Assembly: GCA_903921605.1 (NCBI GenBank)
Contig: CAIXQV010000769.1
Span: 1 to 12,059 of the forward strand
DNA: 12,059 nt
Origin: an uncultured Planctomycetaceae bacterium
GTDB taxonomy: Bacteria; Planctomycetota; Planctomycetia; Planctomycetales; Planctomycetaceae
Direction: 5' to 3'
Position numbers and translations under genes: made by a program. The notes under the pieces were generated by a model. It saw only the letters and a list, made by a program, of their open reading frames with translations. It did no database searches and was not told the DNA's origin. Shown here in pieces: positions 7,863 through 12,059 of the stretch (within the stretch, counting starts at the first letter, position 1; the number at the start of each line of letters is the position of its first letter).

Positions 7863-10800
7863 CTAATCCAAATACAGAAACTCGTTACTCGACAACAACA
7901 GACGGGACAATGCAGACCACACCGCGAGCGATTGATCGCTCTCCGAAGATTCTGCGACCGCCAACTGATATTCACTAAGGAATCGCTGAGCGGTTTCCAT
8001 CTCACTGGAATTCGGTGATCGCTGCAGCACAATCCGGAACAGTTCATTCACTCGCGCAGTTTCGTCGGGCTGGGACAACAATCGTTGCGCCACGTTGGCC
8101 GCCTGAGTATGAAAGAATTCATCGTTCATGAAATAAAGCGACTGAGTCGGCACGGTTGTGACTTGCCGCTGTGGAGTTGTCGCGTTCGGATCAGCTCCGT
8201 CAAATAACCCCAGAAACGCGTGACGCCGATTGCGCAGTGTCATCAGGTAGATGCTGCGTTTGTTCGACTCCGCAACGCCAGCAAACGGAACGTGCTGAGA
8301 AAAACTCCAGGTATTGGTCGGCGGAATCAGATGTGGTCCACCCGGACTGGGATCCAGTTGCTGCCCGGCGACTAATAGGCTGTCTCGCAGTTCCTCAGCA
8401 CTCAGCCGCTGACGATCGAAACGCCAGTAGAGATGATTATTGGGATCGACAGCCAATGCCTTTGCGTGTCCGGCCGACAACATGGTGCCCGAGGATTGGC
8501 GATAAGCAGCCGAAAGCAGGATAAGTCGATGCATCGACTTGATGCTCCAACCGGATTCCATAAATCGATTCGCCAGCCAGTCCAGCAATTCCGGATGCGT
8601 GGGTTTCTGTCCTCGCGTTCCAAAATCGTTCGGAGTCTGTACCAGCCCCTTGCCAAAATGATTCTGCCAGATCCGATTCACCATCACGCGAGCCGTCAGC
8701 GGGTTCGAAGGATCAGTCAGCCACTGCGCCAATTGCAGACGGCCGCTGCCGGAGTTTGGCGGCACCTCCTGTCCACCGAGAATTTCCAGCCATCGCCGCG
8801 GCACTTCATCACCAGGCTTTTCCGGATCGCCTCGCAGATGCATCCGCACATTCGCAATGGCTCCCTCGGTGACGCCATACGCAGTTTCACGAGCTGGCGC
8901 GTGGGCCATGTGCTCCGCGCGTTTTGCGAGAAGCTGAGTCTTCAGCACATTCGTCTTCGCCATCTGCTGAACTCCGGCAGACACGTCAGCGACATAATGA
9001 TCGATTCGCCAGCCGACTCCGTTCGGACCGCCTGGATGAGCATCCGCTATGCGACCGCGAATCAGAACTTTGCCCTCGATGGGACTCACCCAACCCAAAG
9101 CCACAGGTCCATCCTGCGCAGGATGAACAAAAAGATTTTTCGGTGGCAACGACGTCCAGACTTGCAGCGGCTGATCGGTCGAATTAACAAAGACCGCTGG
9201 ATTGTCACCTGTCCTCCAGACATGCAGCCCGGATGTTCCGGACGAATTCTGTACCGATTCGGACAACAGGCGCGGACCACCGCGACCATCCAGAAACAGC
9301 CACGTGGCCGAATTGCCATAACTATCCGCGTGCGGGTTTCCAAAGGAAAAATCGGAGACGACATCCTTCGTCAAATTCCAAATGCGTTCCTGCCCACCGA
9401 TCTCGGCAATTTCCAACTCGATTAATGTTGAATCCGCGCCGTGGTTTTCCGAAGGATCAACGGTCAGTTGAACCAGCTGGCCGGCTTTGACGTCGACTGA
9501 TCCGAGGCCATGATCCGCCGCGTCGGTCCAGGCCATCGTGCCACCATCAGCAATCGCGCCCTGAGCCAATGCATGAGTCGAAGCAAAGACGGCGTTCTTA
9601 AACTCACCGGCCTGCCCAGTCTGAGCATCCTGCAGCGACTTGATCTCGGCATCGATCGCGGCCAGTTGCCGGTCCCACGGTTCGATCGTACGCGCCCATT
9701 CCGACGGAGGAAGCAGGGGGACCAAATCTCGCGGCTGCTGTTTGGCTTCACAACCTGGGAATGCAAATCGAGTGCTGTTCAGAATTCCGTAAATCGCGTA
9801 ATAGTCTTTCGACGAAATCGGATCAAACTTGTGATCGTGGCAGCGAGCACAAGCAATCGTCAGCCCCAGAACCGACTGCCCCAGCGTGTCGATCGCATCT
9901 TCAAACGTCAGATGCATGAACTTGTCGCTGTCATGATCAAAGCGGCGCGCGATCGCCAGATAGCCAGTGCTCACTACTCCAGCCGAATATTGCTCCGCCG
10001 GATCATTGGCATGAATAAGATCCCCAGCGACCTGTTCGCGGACAAACTGATCATATGGCAGATCTTTATTGAACGCATCAATCACCCAGTTTCGATATCG
10101 CCACGCATCCGGAATTGGATGATCGGTGTTTTCGCCGGCGGTGTCGGCATAACGAACAACATCCAGCCAATGCCGGCCCCAGTGTTCACCGTAATGAGGC
10201 GATTGCAATAAACGATCCACAACAGTTTCATAGGCCGTTGACGACGTGTCAGCTAGAAATGCATCGACCTCTTCGGGCGATGGAGGCAACCCCGTCAGAT
10301 CGTAGGTCACTCGACGAATCAGCGTCCGTCGATCCGCTTCTGGCGATGACTCCAGACCATCCGCGGTCAGCCTCGCTCTAACAAAGTGGTCGATCTCGTT
10401 TATTAGTCCCAGCTGACTAATTTCAGGGACGGACACGGGCTTCACAGGCTGAAAAGACCACCATGCGCGAAGCTGTTCCTCCGTCATGCCTCCACGTTTG
10501 GCCGCTCCGGTTCGAGGATCATGCGCGCCTTGCTGAACCCATTGTTTGAGCAAGGCAATCTCTGCGTCGGGCAATTTCCCGCCCGCATCTTCCGGAGGCA
10601 TTTGAGCACCATCATCTCCGTAAAGCACAGCGCGAATCAGCAGACTGCTTTCGATATCTCCGGGCGTAATGGCCGGACCGGATTCACCACCTTTCTCCCA
10701 GCCCTGCTTTGTATCCAAAGCAAGGCCGCCCTGGGTCTTTCCGTGTTCGGTCGAATGACACTTCAGACATCGCTCCGTCAGAATCGGGCGGATCTTCGAT

Positions 10801-10931
10801 TCAAAAAAATCTTCGTCGGAGTTTGCTAGTGTCGCCGTCGGGAGGATCAAGAGCGCTCCGCCCAGCAGCAAACTGACCAATCCGAGCGAGCAGAGTCGCA
10901 TTCGCAACCGACGCACAAATAGCTCGTTCAT
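7863..10931 (-). CDS. Planctomycete cytochrome c / DUF1549 / DUF1553 protein (PSCyt-A)
   Basis: This is a secreted protein of 1022 residues. Residues 1-36 are a Sec signal peptide (arginine-rich start, then LLLGGALLILPTATLA). A c-type haem motif CLKCH follows at 55-59, with a candidate axial Met in AQMPPED (M111). DUF1549 runs from about 175 to 400 and contains a second CxxCH in CARCHDHKFDPI (361-372). A beta-rich module of about 200 residues (455-650) separates it from DUF1553, which starts at about 733 (LAQWLTDPSNPLTARVM) and runs to the end (NEFLYLD). The start at ATG 10931 was chosen because it overlaps the regulator stop as ATGA, has GGAAGG 9 bases upstream and opens a normal signal peptide. 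The longer reading from GTG 11000 would lie inside the regulator gene. The beta module occupies a different place from the insert in PSCyt-B. The function is unknown beyond likely periplasmic haem binding. Confidence 0.93.
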   Translation of the reverse strand: MNELFVRRLRMRLCSLGLVSLLLGGALLILPTATLANSDEDFFESKIRPILTERCLKCHSTEHGKTQGGLALDTKQGWEKGGESGPAITPGDIESSLLIRAVLYGDDGAQMPPEDAGGKLPDAEIALLKQWVQQGAHDPRTGAAKRGGMTEEQLRAWWSFQPVKPVSVPEISQLGLINEIDHFVRARLTADGLESSPEADRRTLIRRVTYDLTGLPPSPEEVDAFLADTSSTAYETVVDRLLQSPHYGEHWGRHWLDVVRYADTAGENTDHPIPDAWRYRNWVIDAFNKDLPYDQFVREQVAGDLIHANDPAEQYSAGVVSTGYLAIARRFDHDSDKFMHLTFEDAIDTLGQSVLGLTIACARCHDHKFDPISSKDYYAIYGILNSTRFAFPGCEAKQQPRDLVPLLPPSEWARTIEPWDRQLAAIDAEIKSLQDAQTGQAGEFKNAVFASTHALAQGAIADGGTMAWTDAADHGLGSVDVKAGQLVQLTVDPSENHGADSTLIELEIAEIGGQERIWNLTKDVVSDFSFGNPHADSYGNSATWLFLDGRGGPRLLSESVQNSSGTSGLHVWRTGDNPAVFVNSTDQPLQVWTSLPPKNLFVHPAQDGPVALGWVSPIEGKVLIRGRIADAHPGGPNGVGWRIDHYVADVSAGVQQMAKTNVLKTQLLAKRAEHMAHAPARETAYGVTEGAIANVRMHLRGDPEKPGDEVPRRWLEILGGQEVPPNSGSGRLQLAQWLTDPSNPLTARVMVNRIWQNHFGKGLVQTPNDFGTRGQKPTHPELLDWLANRFMESGWSIKSMHRLILLSAAYRQSSGTMLSAGHAKALAVDPNNHLYWRFDRQRLSAEELRDSLLVAGQQLDPSPGGPHLIPPTNTWSFSQHVPFAGVAESNKRSIYLMTLRNRRHAFLGLFDGADPNATTPQRQVTTVPTQSLYFMNDEFFHTQAANVAQRLLSQPDETARVNELFRIVLQRSPNSSEMETAQRFLSEYQLAVAESSESDQSLAVWSALSRLLLSSNEFLYLD

Positions 10932-11635
10932 ACCGCACCGCCTTCCGGACGAGTCGTCTTCAACCATTTGCTCCATGGCCCCAGATGTTCGATTGCACAC
11001 TGTCTGGCCAAATCCGGATCACGTGATTCAATTCCACTAACACACTTCACATGAGCTTCAACCGAAACGTCGCGTACGTTCGTGATCATGCTGCTGATTT
11101 CTCGCTGCAGGGTTGCCGTGAATAGTCGAACCTGACTGCGCATAACTCCCCAGAGATGTATCAATCGTGATTGGCGGCTCATCTCCATAACCTGGTCGTG
11201 AAATTCGATATCCAAAAGAGTCATTCGATTTAGCGAGCGAGCTCGTTCCATCTGACGAATGTTGTTTCGGAGCGCCTTGAGGTCTGGTTCGGAATGATTA
11301 AGTGCCGCCAAACGAAACGATTCTGTCTCAAGCATAAGACGAACGTTGTAAATTTCGTCAAAGTCGCGAGCCGTCAGAGTTTGGACGTGGCAGCGCCCAT
11401 TGGCTTCGAACACCAACAGGCCGTCATGCTCCAACTCTCGAAAAGCCTCGCGGACCGGTACGCGACTAACTTCCAACCGCTGCGCCGTTGGAATCTCAGC
11501 CAACATTGTCCCAGGCGCCAGCACTCCCGAAATGATCTCGTTACGAATCCGTTCAACCACATTGTCAGCGAGCGTAAGTCGGGAGTGCGTACTGGCGAGC
11601 TCAGTCTGTCGTTTGTTCGATTGTGTTATGGTCAT
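10928..11635 (-). CDS. GntR-family transcriptional regulator, FadR/FCD subfamily
   Basis: This encodes 235 residues, normal for the subfamily. The N-terminal winged helix-turn-helix runs from about 18 to 87 and includes LAEIPTAQRLEVSRVPVREAFREL and HDGLLVFEANGR. The C-terminal FCD domain (about 93-222) keeps the metal-site residues D142 and H146 (DIEFH), H195 (SVEAH) and H217 (AIEHL), spaced as in metal-binding FCD regulators. Known members sense sugar acids or other organic acids; the ligand here is unknown. I chose ATG 11635. The frame stays open upstream to ATG 11887, but that extension encodes a signal peptide that makes no sense on a DNA-binding protein. Two palindromic operators end 5 bases before the ATG, and no Shine-Dalgarno sequence is visible, so a leaderless message is possible. 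The stop overlaps the PSCyt-A start (ATGA), which makes this the first gene of the operon and probably autoregulated. Confidence 0.93.
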   Translation of the reverse strand: MTITQSNKRQTELASTHSRLTLADNVVERIRNEIISGVLAPGTMLAEIPTAQRLEVSRVPVREAFRELEHDGLLVFEANGRCHVQTLTARDFDEIYNVRLMLETESFRLAALNHSEPDLKALRNNIRQMERARSLNRMTLLDIEFHDQVMEMSRQSRLIHLWGVMRSQVRLFTATLQREISSMITNVRDVSVEAHVKCVSGIESRDPDLARQCAIEHLGPWSKWLKTTRPEGGAV

Positions 11636-11640
11636 ACCGC

Positions 11641-11687
11641 AATTGTATACAATTCCACGGGATCCATCAAGACAATTGTATACAATT
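11641..11687 (-). promoter_or_regulatory. Two tandem GntR operators (AATTGTATACAATT x2)
   Basis: Perfect 14-bp palindromes AATTGTATACAATT occupy 11641-11654 and 11674-11687. The centres are 33 bp apart, close to three helical turns, so two dimers would sit on nearly the same face of the DNA. The core TTGTATACAA fits the GT...AC half-site pattern of FadR/FCD regulators. I saw no other copy in the window. Position directly in front of the FCD regulator strongly suggests autoregulation and control of the whole downstream operon. Binding itself is inference. Confidence 0.85.
11642..11670 (-). promoter_or_regulatory. Predicted sigma70-like promoter of the regulator operon
   Basis: On the minus strand TTGATG (11665-11670, 4 of 6 matches to TTGACA) and TACAAT (11642-11647, 5 of 6 matches to TATAAT) are separated by 17 bases. 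The -10 box lies inside the proximal operator and the -35 box lies between the two operators, so bound regulator would block polymerase. Transcription would begin about 6-7 bases downstream, at or next to ATG 11635, which predicts a leaderless or nearly leaderless transcript. This is pattern matching only; planctomycete promoters are poorly defined. Confidence 0.5.
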
Positions 11688-11707
11688 CGCCTGCGATCCA
11701 TTCGTTG

Positions 11708-11887
11708 CCCCTCCCATCCGTGAAGTAGGCCGCTAATGAAAGTTCCCAAATGTTTCCCATCGGCATCGTATCGCTCCACGCTCCCGCTCCCGTACATGAA
11801 CACGAGGAGGTCTTCCGCATGAACCGTTACGGGTGTGATGACCAGGCAGATGGTCACCATAAGAAAATTGAGGTATTGGCTTTTCAT
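11708..11887 (-). pseudogene. 5' remnant of a secreted beta-propeller/NHL-like protein gene
   Basis: ATG 11887 lies two bases after the sialidase stop. It opens a convincing signal peptide (MKSQYLNFLMVTICLVITPVTVHA) followed by DLLVFMYGSGSVERYDADGKH and then LGTFISGLLHGWEG. That pattern resembles the first blade of secreted planctomycete propeller proteins (a G-S-x-S-V-x-R-Y-D motif, then G-x-F-x-S-G). After about residue 60 the similarity ends, and the frame runs through the operators into the GntR gene without a stop. A frame shifted by one base reads TDGRGNEWIAGE just after the break (about 11680-11722), so a frameshift rather than a clean truncation is possible. A functional 319-residue signal-peptide-regulator fusion is unlikely. 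The family call rests on weak similarity over one blade. Confidence 0.5.
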
Positions 11888-11889
11888 CT

Positions 11890-12059
11890 TCAGCGATCGG
11901 TTCCACTCGACTCTTGAGGTGCTTGCCAGCCGACAGCACCCATGTGGTAGCCATCATGCATACGAGAGCGATGCGCGTAGAATACCGTGACCAATCGGCC
12001 ATCGGAAAGTTGGACTGTACTGGGATATCCCATGTCGCCGCTGGCTTGAAACAGACGCA
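11890..12059 (-). CDS. BNR-repeat sialidase-like protein, C-terminal 55 residues
   Basis: This frame is open from the right edge to a TGA at 11890-11892 and gives 55 residues, so the gene starts outside the window. The segment GDMGYPSTVQLSDGRLVTVF and then YAHRSRMHDGYHMGAVGW matches the closing blade of bacterial BNR-repeat exo-sialidase-like proteins, which have a conserved GYPSxVQLxDGxxVTVYY pattern. Such proteins cleave terminal sialic acids or related sugars, and in planctomycetes they are often secreted. The true substrate of this one cannot be inferred from the fragment. It precedes the propeller remnant by two bases, as in an operon. Confidence 0.75.
   Translation of the reverse strand, partial: RLFQASGDMGYPSTVQLSDGRLVTVFYAHRSRMHDGYHMGAVGWQAPQESSGTDR

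Larger units (their letters stand above)
11640..11701. repeat. Imperfect tandem duplication around the operators
   Basis: On the minus strand the unit ATGGATC-C-(3 to 4 bases)-GAATTGTATACAATTG occurs twice, at about 11673-11701 and 11640-11667, with a period of 33-34 bp. Identity therefore reaches beyond the palindrome into the ATGGATC block (GATCCAT at 11695-11701 and 11661-11667 on the plus strand). This suggests that the second operator arose by local duplication. In the upstream open frame the same repeat is read as the doubled peptide IVYNC. Confidence 0.7.

Noticed and set aside
8433..9425. Plus-strand open frame of 330 codons opposite PSCyt-A
   Set aside because: It is a shadow of the reverse-strand coding frame with no family resemblance.
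7863..11000. Longer PSCyt-A reading from GTG 11000
   Set aside because: It adds 23 residues inside the regulator gene ahead of a perfect signal peptide. ATG 10931 has GGAAGG and an ATGA overlap.
10928..11887. A single 319-residue protein starting at ATG 11887
   Set aside because: It would place a secretion signal in front of a cytoplasmic DNA-binding regulator and translate through the operators. The regulator has a normal family length from ATG 11635.
11733..12002. Minus-strand open frame of 89 codons across the sialidase end
   Set aside because: It is out of frame with the sialidase-like reading that gives the recognisable GYPSTVQLSDGRLVTV motif, and it resembles nothing itself.

Overview
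The window suggests a planctomycete of the Pirellulales/Planctomycetales type. The basis is its gene families. It carries two copies of the planctomycete cytochrome c (PSCyt1)-DUF1549-DUF1553 protein and two DUF1501 proteins, an arrangement that is abundant in that phylum. A short CCGG/GCTAGC-type palindromic repeat of the kind scattered in such genomes is also present. No RNA gene, CRISPR array or transposase was found.

All supported genes lie on the minus strand, so transcription runs from high to low coordinates. At the right edge (11890-12059) is the C-terminal end of a BNR-repeat sialidase-like protein. Two bases after its stop, an ATG (11887) opens a signal peptide followed by what looks like the first blade of a secreted beta-propeller protein. 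That similarity fades after about 60 residues, and I read it as a gene remnant. It merges in frame into a GntR-family regulator with an FCD ligand domain (10928-11635). Immediately upstream of the regulator ATG are two identical 14-bp palindromes with the core TTGTATACAA, 33 bp apart. They overlap a plausible sigma70-type promoter and are probably the regulator's own operators.

From the regulator leftwards the order is: secreted cytochrome protein PSCyt-A (7863-10931), a 161-bp gap holding the palindromic repeat, DUF1501-A (6304-7701), cytochrome protein PSCyt-B (3143-6307), DUF1501-B (1711-3153), and a CehA/McbA-type PHP metallohydrolase (1-1714, cut by the left edge). Every junction except the 161-bp gap is a start/stop overlap (ATGA, GTGA, an 11-base overlap, ATGA). 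This points to one translationally coupled operon containing two cytochrome-plus-DUF1501 pairs.

All the enzymes appear to be exported. The cytochrome proteins and the metallohydrolase carry Sec-like leaders, and the DUF1501 proteins carry twin-arginine leaders. A reasonable inference is a periplasmic degradation or redox module, switched by a small molecule sensed by the FCD regulator and located beside sialidase-type glycan genes. The substrate cannot be read from the sequence, and the biochemical role of DUF1549/DUF1553/DUF1501 proteins is not established.
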